Source: Sulfuriroseicoccus oceanibius (GTDB lineage Bacteria; Verrucomicrobiota; Verrucomicrobiia; Verrucomicrobiales; SLCJ01). Taken from it: a stretch of DNA of 64,000 nucleotides. The notes under the pieces are model-generated. The model made no database searches and was not told the origin of the DNA. It saw nothing but the letters and a program-made list of their open reading frames with translations. Below are positions 15,872-24,543 of the stretch, piece after piece (the stretch's first letter is position 1; each line of letters opens with the position of its first letter). The stretch covers positions 682,001-746,000 of the forward strand of contig NZ_CP066776.1 of the NCBI RefSeq assembly GCF_010681825.2, in the 5' to 3' direction. Both the position numbers and the translations under genes were made by a program.

Positions 15872-17464
15872 TCACTCCTCGGGGTCGGTGACAACGCTGC
15901 GTTCGACGCCTCGTTTTTCGAAGGAGTTGCTGAGGTAGTTTTTGAACTCGAAAAGGTCGCGGCGTCGGTCGCTGACCGGAGTGACACTGCCCGCCTCACG
16001 CGAGCGGTAGAGGTCGGAGATGTCGAGGTCGGTGACGAGCATGGTCTCGACATTGGCGTCCGACTGGGCTTGCACGCCGTCGCGGGCGAATTCGAAGTCG
16101 GACGGGGTGTAAACGGTCGCGCGGCCGTAGTGGATGTCCATCACCGGAACCGCAGGCAGGTTGCCTACGACTCCGGCGGTCACGACGTAGATCTGATTTT
16201 CGATTGCCCGGGCGTGGGCGCAGACGCTGACCCGCAGGAAGCCCTGGCGGTTGTCGGTGCAATAGGGGACAAAGATGATCTCGGCGCCCTTTTCGGCAAG
16301 ATAGCGGGCGGCTTCGGGGAACTCGATATCGTAGCAGATGAGGATGCCCACCTTGGCTTTCGGGGTTTGGATGAGCATCAACTCACTGCCGCCGGAGATG
16401 CCCCATGAGATGCGTTCCGACGGGGTGATGTGAAGTTTCGGCTGAGCGACGTGCGTGCCGTCCGGCCTGAAGAGCATCGCCTTGTTGTAGAGCTTTTCGT
16501 TCTCCAGAACCGGGTGTGATCCGGCGATGATATAGAGGCCGAATTCCTTCGCCAATCCGCTGACCAAGGCGATGAATTGGTCGGTGCATTCGGCGAGCTT
16601 GCGGATGCCTTCTTGCGAGGTTGCCGGATCCATCTGTGACAACAGCTGAACCGAGAAGAACTCGGGGAAGAGCACGAACTCGCTCTTGTAGTCGGCGGCG
16701 GTGGACACGAAGTAGCGCACTTGCGCTTCGAAGTCTTCGAATGAAGTCAGGCGCCGCATTTGGTACTGAACACAAGAGACTCGGACCTTGGTGTCTTCAT
16801 CGACGTTGGGTTGGTAGTCCGGGTTGAGCCATTCGATGAGCGAGGCGTGGTTGCCGCTGCGTTTGTCGTGGATGTAGTTGGGCATTACGGCGCGGACGAC
16901 GAACCCTTGCTTCAACTGGAAACTGAGAACCTGGTCGTGGATCTCACCGGCTTGGACGCGTGCGACGTACTCCTGTGGGGAGAACTCATCGGCGTACTTT
17001 TCGTAGTTCCAGAGCCGGCCGCCGGCGAGGATGCGGCGCAGGTTGAGCTTGCGGCAGAGGTCGCGGCGGCGGGCGTAGAGCGCGTTGCCTATGCCGGCGC
17101 GTTGAACTTTCGGATCGACGTAGACATCCGCACCGTAGAGCGTGTCGCCCTGGTAGTTGTGGTTGTAGAAGTAGCCGTCGTCGGTGATGCCGTAGTAGGT
17201 GTGTGGTCGCAGCGGGTCGTTGCCAAGATCGACAATCAAGCTCGAGGCCGCGCCGACGATCTCGTCATTGAGCTCGGCGACGAATTGCCCCTCTGGGAAG
17301 ATGTCGAGATGGCTCTCCAGTTGGGCTGGTTCCCATAGTTCGTCTGTTTCCAAGAGTGTGGGAAACGCGCGGGCGTAGATCTCGATCAATTTCGGGACGT
17401 CTTCGGCGCACGCATTGCGTACTTTGAGCGTGCCTGCCGGGGTTTCGAACAAAGTCTCGTCCAT
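15872..17464 (-). CDS. GNAT acetyltransferase - carbon-nitrogen hydrolase (nitrilase) fusion
   Basis: A 530-residue bifunctional protein. Residues about 12-215 are a GNAT domain with the acetyl-CoA loop VDPKVQRAGIGNALY. Residues about 230-515 are a nitrilase-superfamily amidase with all three catalytic positions: Glu in LFPEFFS, Lys in PKLHITPSE and Cys in ILICYDIEFPE. The same two-domain arrangement is known in other bacteria, but the substrate is unsettled. The cytoplasmic role could be coupled acylation and amide hydrolysis of a small metabolite; this is inference. The start at 17464 gives MDETLFET; the frame is open further upstream, but those residues show no domain. Confidence 0.9.
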   Translation of the reverse strand: MDETLFETPAGTLKVRNACAEDVPKLIEIYARAFPTLLETDELWEPAQLESHLDIFPEGQFVAELNDEIVGAASSLIVDLGNDPLRPHTYYGITDDGYFYNHNYQGDTLYGADVYVDPKVQRAGIGNALYARRRDLCRKLNLRRILAGGRLWNYEKYADEFSPQEYVARVQAGEIHDQVLSFQLKQGFVVRAVMPNYIHDKRSGNHASLIEWLNPDYQPNVDEDTKVRVSCVQYQMRRLTSFEDFEAQVRYFVSTAADYKSEFVLFPEFFSVQLLSQMDPATSQEGIRKLAECTDQFIALVSGLAKEFGLYIIAGSHPVLENEKLYNKAMLFRPDGTHVAQPKLHITPSERISWGISGGSELMLIQTPKAKVGILICYDIEFPEAARYLAEKGAEIIFVPYCTDNRQGFLRVSVCAHARAIENQIYVVTAGVVGNLPAVPVMDIHYGRATVYTPSDFEFARDGVQAQSDANVETMLVTDLDISDLYRSREAGSVTPVSDRRRDLFEFKNYLSNSFEKRGVERSVVTDPEE

Positions 17465-17613
17465 AGATGGGATCTGATGGTACACGAGTGGCAGCAGGAT
17501 GTCAGCCCGTAAGCCCGGAGGGTGGAAAACGGGGGGGCGGAAAATATCACAAACTGTGATTTTCTTGCCGACGCGATGAATACAGACGTGCAGCACAGCG
17601 TCGGCTGGTGACC

Positions 17614-18360
17614 ATGAAAACCAGTTTCCGTTATTTCGTCGTGCGCGCTCTTTGCGCGGTGTTCGCCCTTGTGTCGTTCGGCTCCGGTGAGGCGCTTGCT
17701 CAAGAGAATGGCTGGCGCTCGTGGGGCTTTGGCGATGACCGTGAAGTGCCGGTGCATCGGGGGCACCGGCATCCAGTGCACCCGCATTCCGGGCATCATT
17801 CCGATTGGTACCAGACGGATGATTGCCATCACCCGGTGGTTTGTGGTCGCTGCTACAGCAACCCGTGCCGCTGCCACGGGCACGGCGGGTATCATGAGGA
17901 CGATCGCTTCCATGATCACGATGGGTTCGACCATTGGGACGATCACGATGATCACTGGGATCATGGCGACCGCAGCGGTGATCTGAAGTTGGTCAAATAC
18001 CGACAGGGCAAACACCGTGGGGACAAACCGAAAGGATATCACCCGCCTGAATGGTGGAAGGAGCGGGGTTACAGCCTGAAGAAAAACACATTCAAAGATC
18101 GCGACGGGAAGTATCGCGGTGCGAACAGCCCGGTGTTGAACAAAGAGCGCAAGCCCAGTAGCGGCGATCTGCGCCTGGTCAAATACCGTCAGGGAAAGCA
18201 TCGCGGCAGAAAACCGTCGGGCTACCATTCACCTGAATGGTGGAAGAAGCGCGGCTACAGCTTGAAGAAAAATACCTTCAAGAACCGGGAAGGGGAGTAC
18301 CGCGGGGCGAAGAGTCCGGAGTTGAACAAAAAGCGGAACAAGAAAAAAAAGAAGCGCTAA
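17614..18360 (+). CDS. Secreted His/Asp-rich protein with two basic tandem repeats
   Basis: A 248-residue protein with a signal peptide (cleavage near EALAQ, residue ~30). Residues about 45-120 are extremely rich in His and Asp, with a CxRCxSNPCRC cluster, and could bind divalent metals. Residues about 122-245 are two ~58-residue copies, each starting SGDL(K/R)LVKYRQGKHRG, containing EWWK(E/K)RGYSLKKNTFK and ending near an LNK motif, about 80% identical to each other. The tail is Lys/Arg-only (KKRNKKKKKR). The signal peptide, metal-rich part and basic repeats suggest a periplasmic or surface protein that binds metals, acidic polysaccharide or nucleic acid. I do not recognise a named family. 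Confidence 0.75.
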   Translation: MKTSFRYFVVRALCAVFALVSFGSGEALAQENGWRSWGFGDDREVPVHRGHRHPVHPHSGHHSDWYQTDDCHHPVVCGRCYSNPCRCHGHGGYHEDDRFHDHDGFDHWDDHDDHWDHGDRSGDLKLVKYRQGKHRGDKPKGYHPPEWWKERGYSLKKNTFKDRDGKYRGANSPVLNKERKPSSGDLRLVKYRQGKHRGRKPSGYHSPEWWKKRGYSLKKNTFKNREGEYRGAKSPELNKKRNKKKKKR

Positions 18361-18471
18361 TGGGGGATCCTGTGCGGTCATGCGGTACGCGGGTGCCAAA
18401 GCGGAGGAAATCGTTCAATCGTGTTGATCCCCGCTCGACAATCGACGGATTTTCGACAGGTTAAACGAACC

Positions 18472-19395
18472 ATGAAAATCTTTAGTGGATCAGCACATCC
18501 GGAACTGGCCGAGAGTATCGCATCCGAGCTCGGGCTGGGCGTCACCAATGTCGATGTAAAAGCCTTCCCTGATGGCGAAACCTTTGTGCGGATTCATGAA
18601 AATATCCGTGGTCAGAATGTGTTCATCGTCCAGCCGACGTGCCCGCCGACGAACCACAATCTGATGGAACTTTTCATCATGGTGGATGCGGCCCGCCGAG
18701 CCAGTGCGGCGCACATCACCGCAGTGATTCCATTCTTCGGCTATGCGCGCCAGGACCGAAAAGACCAGCCACGTGTGCCGATCACCGCGAAGTTGGTGGC
18801 CAACCTGTTGGTGGCAGCCGGTGTGAACCGCGTGCTCACCATGGACCTGCACGCAGCGCAGATTCAGGGCTTCTTTGATATTCCGGTGGACCACTTGTAC
18901 GCGGCGCCGGTTCTTATCCGTCACCTCAAGGAGCGTGGGCTCAATGACAACCTGGTGGTGGTTTCGCCGGATGTGGGCGGTGTGAAGATGGCTCGTGCTT
19001 ACTCTGATGCATTGGGTGCTGAGTTGGCGATTGTGGCCAAGCACCGTGTCAGTGCCACCGAGGTGGAAGCGATCAATGTGATCGGTGACGTGGCCGGCAA
19101 GGACGTGCTGCTGGTCGACGATATGACCGAAACCGCAGGCACACTGACCGCGGCTGCCAAGATCCTCAAGGCAAGCGGCGCAGGGAAAATTTTCGCAGGG
19201 GTCAGCCACGCGGTGCTCAATGATTTGGCGCAGACGCGTCTCAATGAGTCCGAGATCGAAGAGCTGATCTGCACCGACTCGACTCCAATGGCCAAAGGCG
19301 AGGGCGTTACCACTCTGAGCGTGGCTCCACTGCTGGCTTCCGCGATCGAGCGCGTGAACAACGGCGAATCGGTGACCAGCTTGTTCCAAATCTAA
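18472..19395 (+). CDS. prs: Ribose-phosphate pyrophosphokinase (PRPP synthase)
   Basis: A 307-residue cytoplasmic enzyme that makes 5-phosphoribosyl-1-pyrophosphate from ribose-5-phosphate and ATP, supplying HisG (also in this window), purines, pyrimidines and NAD. Seen in order: MKIFSGSAHPELAESIA, the flexible loop region YARQDRKDQPRVPITAK, LTMDLHAAQIQGFFDIPVDHLYA, VVSPDVGGVKMAR, and the PRPP-binding loop VLLVDDMTETAGTL. In most relatives the last motif reads DDIIDTAGT; Met and Glu replacements are mild. The start at 18472 is set by alignment with the family N-terminus. Confidence 0.97.
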   Translation: MKIFSGSAHPELAESIASELGLGVTNVDVKAFPDGETFVRIHENIRGQNVFIVQPTCPPTNHNLMELFIMVDAARRASAAHITAVIPFFGYARQDRKDQPRVPITAKLVANLLVAAGVNRVLTMDLHAAQIQGFFDIPVDHLYAAPVLIRHLKERGLNDNLVVVSPDVGGVKMARAYSDALGAELAIVAKHRVSATEVEAINVIGDVAGKDVLLVDDMTETAGTLTAAAKILKASGAGKIFAGVSHAVLNDLAQTRLNESEIEELICTDSTPMAKGEGVTTLSVAPLLASAIERVNNGESVTSLFQI

Positions 19396-19462
19396 AAACG
19401 AGAGCTTGCGGTCAATTAATCCGCGCAACGCCCTCTCCCGCAAGACTTGCGGCTTCAAAGCG

Positions 19463-19491
19463 TTGACATCGATCTGAAGAGTGCTTAGTTG
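19463..19491 (+). promoter_or_regulatory. Sigma-70-like promoter for rplY
   Basis: A perfect TTGACA (19463-19468), a 17-base spacer and TAGTTG (19486-19491), 91 bases before the bL25 start. The -10 box is weak, so the call rests mainly on the -35 box and spacing. Confidence 0.45.
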
Positions 19492-19581
19492 AGCGCTCGC
19501 AGTCACCGATCGTCAGCCTGCGGTGCCCGGATCGCGGGCGTCGGGCCGAGCGCACTGCAAAGATCGAACACATCATTTACC

Positions 19582-20202
19582 ATGGCGAAGACGCACAATT
19601 TGAAAGCCACCCAACGCAATCGTTCGGGAAGTAGTTTGCTCAAGCAGATGCGCCGCGAGGGCCTTGTCCCAGCGGTGATCTACGGCAAGGACCAGGAAAA
19701 CCAGAACATCAAAGTCGATGCGAAGGAATTCTGGGACCTCCTCCACCACAGCGCATCCGAGAGCATTCTCGTGAACCTCGACATCGAAGGTACCCAGCGC
19801 TTGGCTCTGATTCAGGACGTTCAGCACGACGCAATCAAGGGTGAGACCGTTCACGTGGACTTCCTTGCAGTGGACGAAAAGGCTGAGATCACCGCAGTGC
19901 TTCCTGTGGAGATCGAAGGAAATGCTCCTGGCATCAAGGCTGGTGGTCTTCTCGACGTTCAGCTTCACGACTTGGAAATCACCTGCCTTCCACAGGATCT
20001 CCCAGAGGTTCTCAAGGTGGATGTTTCGTCGCTTGAGTTGGGTCAGGCCCTTCACATCAGCGAGATCACCTTCCCTGCGGGCGTTACTCCTACCCTCGAC
20101 GGTGGTGTGGTGGTTGCTCTCATCACCGAGCCACGCGTTAAGGAAGCTGATGCTGACGAAGCTGCTGAGGTGGAAGTCATCAACGAAAAAGCAGCTGAGT
20201 AA
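19582..20202 (+). CDS. rplY: 50S ribosomal protein bL25 (long CTC-type form)
   Basis: A 206-residue protein binding 5S rRNA. The N-terminal L25 domain (residues 1-95) has RNRSGSSLLKQMRREGLVPAVIYGK. The C-terminal TL5/CTC beta domain follows (about 100-190: AVLPVEIEGNAPGIKAGGLLDVQLHDLEITCLPQDLP). A short acidic tail ends the protein. The prs-rplY-pth-rpsF order fits a common bacterial arrangement. Codon choice leans to C/T-ending preferred codons, as for highly expressed genes. A strong terminator separates it from pth. Confidence 0.97.
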   Translation: MAKTHNLKATQRNRSGSSLLKQMRREGLVPAVIYGKDQENQNIKVDAKEFWDLLHHSASESILVNLDIEGTQRLALIQDVQHDAIKGETVHVDFLAVDEKAEITAVLPVEIEGNAPGIKAGGLLDVQLHDLEITCLPQDLPEVLKVDVSSLELGQALHISEITFPAGVTPTLDGGVVVALITEPRVKEADADEAAEVEVINEKAAE

Positions 20203-20250
20203 TTTTGGCTGCGCGGGGCTGGCGGCATCGCTGGTTTCGCACTGATTTTC

Positions 20251-20290
20251 CGGGTGGCATGGAATGATTCCGTGCCACCCGATTTTTTTT
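20251..20290 (+). terminator. Intrinsic terminator of rplY
   Basis: 15-bp stem (20251-20265 / 20267-20281, one G-U pair) with a minimal loop, then a run of eight T (20283-20290). Very strong. Confidence 0.9.
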
Positions 20291-20309
20291 GTCATCGAGT
20301 CAGCTGATC

Positions 20310-20912
20310 ATGTCGGAATCCGAATCCATCCAATTGGTTGTCGGCCTGGGGAATCCGGGGCGCAAATATGCTGAGACCCGTCACAATGTCGGGTTCATGG
20401 TGGTGGACGAGCTCGCGCGCAAATACGGCGTTGAGTTCAAGCCAGAGCTGCGCTGGAAGTCCGAGGTGGCGAAGTTGCCCGGCACCAACATCTGGCTGGT
20501 GAAGCCGCTGACTTTCATGAACTTGAGCGGCGAGGCGATCGGCGCACTCGCTCGCTTCCGCAAGCTCGATGCGGCGTCGGTTCTGCTGGTCTACGATGAC
20601 ATGGACCTCGAGCTCGGTAGGCTGCGCATCCGGCGCAAGGGGTCGGCCGGTGGCCACAATGGCGTGAAGTCCGCAATCCAGCATCTCGGTACCGATGCCA
20701 TCCCGCGTGTGAAGTTTGGAATCGGGCGCCATATCGCAGGGCGCGAGCAAACCCGAGTGGTGGGTCACGTTCTGGGAAAATTTTCTCCGGATGAACGATC
20801 CGAGCTTGAATTTTCTCTGACACGGGCGATAGATGCCATCCTCTGTGCCTGCAATAGCGGTGTCATCGAGGCCATGAACGCATACAATGCGTCACCCACT
20901 GATTCTCAGTGA
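20310..20912 (+). CDS. pth: Peptidyl-tRNA hydrolase
   Basis: A 200-residue cytoplasmic enzyme that recycles peptidyl-tRNAs released by stalled ribosomes. Conserved blocks: VVGLGNPGRKYAETRHNVGF (catalytic His in RHNVGF), KPLTFMNLSGEAIG, LVYDDMDLELGRLRIRRKGSAGGHNGVKSAIQHLGT (Asp of DDMDL; GGHNG). Length is normal. It begins 20 bases after the rplY terminator and precedes rpsF by 54 bases, as in a pth-rpsF unit. Confidence 0.97.
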   Translation: MSESESIQLVVGLGNPGRKYAETRHNVGFMVVDELARKYGVEFKPELRWKSEVAKLPGTNIWLVKPLTFMNLSGEAIGALARFRKLDAASVLLVYDDMDLELGRLRIRRKGSAGGHNGVKSAIQHLGTDAIPRVKFGIGRHIAGREQTRVVGHVLGKFSPDERSELEFSLTRAIDAILCACNSGVIEAMNAYNASPTDSQ

Positions 20913-20966
20913 GTGAAAACGATTTTACTCAGAACCGAGCAACCCACAGCAACCAGCATTTTTATC

Positions 20967-21254
20967 ATGAAGCGTAAATACGAAGGCGTTATCGTCCTGA
21001 ACACCAAGGACAAGGAAGACAGCGTGGACACCATGATCAGCAACGTGAGCAAGGAACTCGAAGCTCTCGGCGCTGAACTCGAGCAGGTCGAACAGCTCGG
21101 ACGCAAGGAGTTCGCTTACAATGCACGCCACCTGGCTGCCGGCTTCTACGTGAACTACTTCTTCACCGCTGAGCCAGCCGCTATCGACGCGATCACCGAG
21201 AAGCTTAAGCTTAACAAAGACGTTCATCTCCAGCACTACAAGCGTTTGGGCTAA
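20967..21254 (+). CDS. rpsF: 30S ribosomal protein bS6
   Basis: A 95-residue small-subunit protein with the bS6 ferredoxin-like fold: YEGVIVLNTKD, LEQVEQLGRKEFAYNARHLAAGFYVNYFF and the final strand with LKLNKDVHLQHYKRLG. The frame stays open upstream to 20913, but the ATG at 20967 gives the family N-terminus (MKRKYEGVIV). The usual partners ssb and rpsR do not follow; a terminator does, and trpB comes next. This separation from rpsR is a small departure from the common gene order. Confidence 0.97.
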   Translation: MKRKYEGVIVLNTKDKEDSVDTMISNVSKELEALGAELEQVEQLGRKEFAYNARHLAAGFYVNYFFTAEPAAIDAITEKLKLNKDVHLQHYKRLG

Positions 21255-21308
21255 TCCAGCTCAGGCACCTGTAAACCACTCCGCTGGGGAGTAGGTTCTG
21301 AATTTACC

Positions 21309-21353
21309 ATCCGCCACACGGCCGAATCGTCGGTCTGTGTGGCGGATTTTTTT
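21309..21353 (+). terminator. Intrinsic terminator of rpsF
   Basis: 11-bp perfect stem ATCCGCCACAC (21309-21319) / GTGTGGCGGAT (21337-21347) followed by a seven-T run ending at 21353. Confidence 0.9.
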
Positions 21354-21493
21354 GTGTTGGATGCCGTCGCTGTCGTGCGGTTTTCGCCCTCTCGTTGGTG
21401 AATTTGCCAAACGCGGGCGCGATGTGAAAATCAGGATTGCCGGACAGGTGCAATTCGCTCCAAGGTGTCCCGCTCAGCCCCATTTTTGAATTC

Positions 21494-22708
21494 ATGAAAA
21501 ACACATTCACGCACACGACCCCGACCGCAGAAGGATTCTTCGGTGAGTATGGCGGGAGTTTCATTCCTCCGCAGTTGAAGCAGGTGATGGACGAAATTAC
21601 CGCGGCCTATGATGAGATCACGCAGGACCAGAGCTTCCTCGATGAGCTTGCATCGCTCTACCGCCACTATGTGGGCCGTCCAAGCCCGGTTTTCCATGCC
21701 AAGCGCTTGTCGGAGAAGTACGGTGCTGAGATCTACCTCAAGCGTGAGGACTTGAACCACACCGGTGCGCATAAGATCAACCACTGCCTCGGTGAGGCCT
21801 TGTTGGCCAAGCGTATGGGCAAGACCAAGCTCATTGCCGAGACCGGTGCTGGTCAGCACGGTGTGGCGCTGGCGACTGCGGCTGCGCTGCTCGGGATGGA
21901 GTGTGAGATTCACATGGGCGAAGTGGATATCGCCAAAGAGCACCCGAACGTCGTGCGGATGAAAATTCTCGGCGCCACCGTGGTGCCGGCTACGCATGGC
22001 TTGAAAACATTGAAGGAAGCGGTGGATTCCGCGTTTGAGGCGTATCTGGCGGATCCTGTGAACCAGTTCTACGCGATTGGTTCGGTGGTCGGGCCGCATC
22101 CGTTCCCGCGGATGGTCCGCGATTTCCAGTCGGTGGTGGGCAATGAAGCGCGTGAGCAGATCCAGGAGATGACTGGCAAATTGCCGGACCACGTGGTTGC
22201 GTGCGTTGGTGGCGGGTCGAATGCGATGGGGCTTTTCAGTGCGTTCCTTGATGACGAGGGCGTGGCATTGCACGGGGTGGAGCCTGCGGGGCGCGATCTC
22301 GATCAGGTCGGTGAGCATGCGGCTACCTTGACCAAGGGTGCGCCAGGCGTGATGCACGGCTTCAAGTCCTACATGCTGCAGAGCGCTGACGGTGAACCGC
22401 AGGAGGTGTACTCGGTGGCGAGTGGATTGGATTACCCGTCGGTCGGGCCGCAGCACAGCTACCTCAAGGATCTTGGGCGTGCGGAGTACCACACTGTCAA
22501 CGATCAGGAAGCGATTGATGCGTTCTTTGAGCTGTCGCGCGTCGAGGGGATTATTCCGGCCATCGAGAGCTCACACGCCGTGGCGCACGCGATCAAGCTG
22601 GCCCAGCAAAAGCCGGGGCAGGCGATCTTGCTCAACCTCTCCGGACGGGGCGACAAGGACATCGACTTCGTGGTCGATAAGTACGGTGCTGGCTACGGCA
22701 TCGGCTAA
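21494..22708 (+). CDS. trpB: Tryptophan synthase beta chain
   Basis: A 404-residue PLP enzyme that joins indole and serine to make tryptophan. Seen: [58 protein letters not shown] with Lys94 (in HTGAHK) as the Schiff-base lysine, the glycine-rich phosphate loop [10 protein letters not shown], and [14 protein letters not shown] at the C-terminus. The AGQHGVA segment supports the TrpB1 class that normally pairs with TrpA. No trpA or other trp gene is adjacent, so the pathway genes are dispersed in this genome. Confidence 0.97.
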   Translation: MKNTFTHTTPTAEGFFGEYGGSFIPPQLKQVMDEITAAYDEITQDQSFLDELASLYRHYVGRPSPVFHAKRLSEKYGAEIYLKREDLNHTGAHKINHCLGEALLAKRMGKTKLIAETGAGQHGVALATAAALLGMECEIHMGEVDIAKEHPNVVRMKILGATVVPATHGLKTLKEAVDSAFEAYLADPVNQFYAIGSVVGPHPFPRMVRDFQSVVGNEAREQIQEMTGKLPDHVVACVGGGSNAMGLFSAFLDDEGVALHGVEPAGRDLDQVGEHAATLTKGAPGVMHGFKSYMLQSADGEPQEVYSVASGLDYPSVGPQHSYLKDLGRAEYHTVNDQEAIDAFFELSRVEGIIPAIESSHAVAHAIKLAQQKPGQAILLNLSGRGDKDIDFVVDKYGAGYGIG

Positions 22709-22731
22709 TGCCGGTTGTTTCAGGTGTTTTC

Positions 22732-22776
22732 GAGCCCCTTCGTTCATCTCCTTGATGGGCGGAGGGGTTCTTTTGT
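22732..22776 (+). terminator. Intrinsic terminator of trpB
   Basis: Stem AGCCCCTTC / GGAGGGGTT (two G-U pairs) with a long loop, followed by CTTTTG. Moderate strength. Confidence 0.55.
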
Positions 22777-22815
22777 GTGGTGGGGATGCGGGGCTGTCTG
22801 TGTACGCCGCATGAA

Positions 22816-22859
22816 CAAAAAAAATCCGCCTGCCCCTCGGTGTGAGGAGCAGGCGGATT
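22816..22859 (-). terminator. Intrinsic terminator of the ammonium transporter gene
   Basis: Perfect 11-bp stem AATCCGCCTGC (22823-22833) / GCAGGCGGATT (22849-22859). The A-run at 22817-22824 becomes the T-run on the minus strand. Confidence 0.85.
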
Positions 22860-22877
22860 GATTCAATTGGTGAGGGA

Positions 22878-24209
22878 TTAGGAATCCCAGTTGTAGGCTT
22901 CTTCGCCGTGTTCGGTGCGGTCGAGGCCGTTGTGCTCGACTTCCTCGCTGACCTTGATGCCGCGGCAGACCGCTTTGGCAACGACCAGGGCGATCACCGC
23001 GGCAATGGCGCTCCATCCTGCGGTGAGGAGCACGCTCTTGGCTTGGACCCAGAACTGGAGCAGGCTGCCGCCTTCGTCGCCGCGGATGAAGACACCGGTG
23101 AGCAATGCGCCCACGATGCCGCCCATGCCGTGCACGCCGAAGACGTCCAGGCTGTCGTCGTAGTTGAGCTTGTGCTTGAGGCCGGTCACCGCAAAGTAGC
23201 AGACCAAGCTGGAGATGGCGCCGATGGCCATGGCTCCGCCGATGGTCGACGTGCCCGCAGCAGGCGTGATGCCCACCAGGCCCGCCACAGCGCCGGTCGC
23301 GGCACCCACAGCAGTCGGCTTTTTCGAGATCAGCCATTCCAGAGCCATCCAGACGACGAGCGCGGCGGCGGTGGCGATCTGGGTGGTCAGCATTGCCATG
23401 CCGGCATCGCCATTGGCACCCACGGCCGAGCCTGCGTTGAAGCCGAACCATCCGACCCACAGCAGCGACGCGCCGATTGCCACGTACGGAACGTTGTGCG
23501 GCATCAGTGTTGGTCCTGGGAAGCCTTTGCGCTTGCCGACGAAGATACAGGCCACGAGTCCGGCTACACCAGCGTTGATGTGAACCACGTTGCCGCCCGC
23601 GAAGTCGATCGCGTGCTGTCCTGCGCCCATCAGCCAGTTGCCTTCTTCACCGCCGTGGAAGAGTCCGCCGCCCCACACCATGTGCCACATCGGCAGGTAG
23701 GAGAGGATGGTCCAGAGCACGGTGAATACGAGAATCGCGCTGAACTTCATGCGCTCGGCAAATGCGCCAACAATGATCGCCGGGCTGATGATGACGAAGG
23801 TCATCTGGAACGTGACGAAGACACTCTCCGGGATGGTGCCGCCGGACATCACGGTCTCGGGCTGGATGTGGCCGAGGAATGCGAATGCGGAGTCCCAGCC
23901 GAAGTAGGCATTGCCATTGCCGCCGGCGGCCACTGCGTAGCCGAAGGCAACCCACAGCAGCGACATGATGCCGGCCATGGCGAAGCATTGGACGAAGATG
24001 CTGAGCACGTTCTTGGCGCGGACGAGGCCGCCGTAAAAGAGCGCGAGGCCCGGCAGGCACATCATCAGGACAAGGAGGGTGGCGGTGAGCATCCAAGCGG
24101 TGTCGCCGCTGTCGATCTGAGCCGGTGCGGCGCTGGCGGCTGCTTCCGACGCGCGGGCCGGAGCGACGGCTGCCAGAGCAACAAGGGCTCCCAGGAGTCG
24201 TTTGGTCAT
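22878..24209 (-). CDS. amt: Ammonium transporter (Amt/MEP/Rh family)
   Basis: A 443-residue inner-membrane channel for ammonium uptake. It has a cleavable signal peptide (residues ~1-20, ending PARA) followed by about 11 membrane helices. Family landmarks: WMLTATLLVLMMCLPGLALFYGGLVRAKN, the first pore His in DFAGGNVVHINAGVAGL, the second in DVFGVHGMGGIVG, and the GFNAGSAVGANG helix. The C-terminal tail (GIKVSEEVEHNGLDRTEHGEEAYNWDS) has the conserved GLD..EHGE.AY motif that contacts GlnK. No glnK gene is adjacent, unlike the frequent glnK-amtB operon, so the PII partner must be encoded elsewhere. Confidence 0.96.
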   Translation of the reverse strand: MTKRLLGALVALAAVAPARASEAAASAAPAQIDSGDTAWMLTATLLVLMMCLPGLALFYGGLVRAKNVLSIFVQCFAMAGIMSLLWVAFGYAVAAGGNGNAYFGWDSAFAFLGHIQPETVMSGGTIPESVFVTFQMTFVIISPAIIVGAFAERMKFSAILVFTVLWTILSYLPMWHMVWGGGLFHGGEEGNWLMGAGQHAIDFAGGNVVHINAGVAGLVACIFVGKRKGFPGPTLMPHNVPYVAIGASLLWVGWFGFNAGSAVGANGDAGMAMLTTQIATAAALVVWMALEWLISKKPTAVGAATGAVAGLVGITPAAGTSTIGGAMAIGAISSLVCYFAVTGLKHKLNYDDSLDVFGVHGMGGIVGALLTGVFIRGDEGGSLLQFWVQAKSVLLTAGWSAIAAVIALVVAKAVCRGIKVSEEVEHNGLDRTEHGEEAYNWDS

Positions 24210-24281
24210 GGTTGGGTGATGGGTTGGTTGTAATGGTTACGACAGTGGCCTGTCGTTGGTGGGTAGGGGATTTGGGTAGCA

Positions 24282-24320
24282 CAAAATGCCGACAACACAC
24301 GGGGCGTTGTCGGCATTTTG
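24282..24320. terminator. Bidirectional terminator between amt and the bS22-like gene
   Basis: Perfect 15-bp stem: left arm CAAAATGCCGACAAC (24282-24296), right arm GTTGTCGGCATTTTG (24306-24320). T-rich ends on both strands; on the minus strand it closes the small bS22-like/hisG side. Confidence 0.85.
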
Positions 24321-24378
24321 GATAAGGTTTCAGATGCGGGCGGGTGTGACCGCCCAGCGTAGTGCTTAAGCCCTTAGC

Positions 24379-24483
24379 TTAGGACTTGTAGCGAAGACGC
24401 TTCTTGTGGCGGTTGGCCTTGAGGCGCTTCTTACGCTTGTGCTTGTTGATTTTCGTCTTACGACGCTTCTTGAGGGATCCCAT
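24379..24483 (-). CDS. 34-residue bS22-like / AURKAIP1-COX24 domain ribosomal protein
   Basis: A very small, extremely basic protein: starts MGSLKKRRKTKINKHKRKK and ends KKRLRYKS, 34 residues with about 20 Lys/Arg. It matches the AURKAIP1/COX24 domain (mitochondrial mS38), whose bacterial relatives of about the same size (for example mycobacterial bS22) sit on the small ribosomal subunit. It has its own downstream terminator and lies 60 bases after hisG on the same strand. It is shorter than usual gene-calling limits and easily missed. Confidence 0.85.
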   Translation of the reverse strand: MGSLKKRRKTKINKHKRKKRLKANRHKKRLRYKS

Positions 24484-24543
24484 AATAGTTTCCGGTTAAG
24501 TTGTGGTTGTGTGACCCGCGGTTGATTTCCCCAGTGGGATGGA

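Noticed and set aside
22842-24233. 463-codon plus-strand frame over the ammonium transporter
   Set aside because: Ala/Gly/His/Asp-rich shadow; the Amt motifs on the minus strand are complete.
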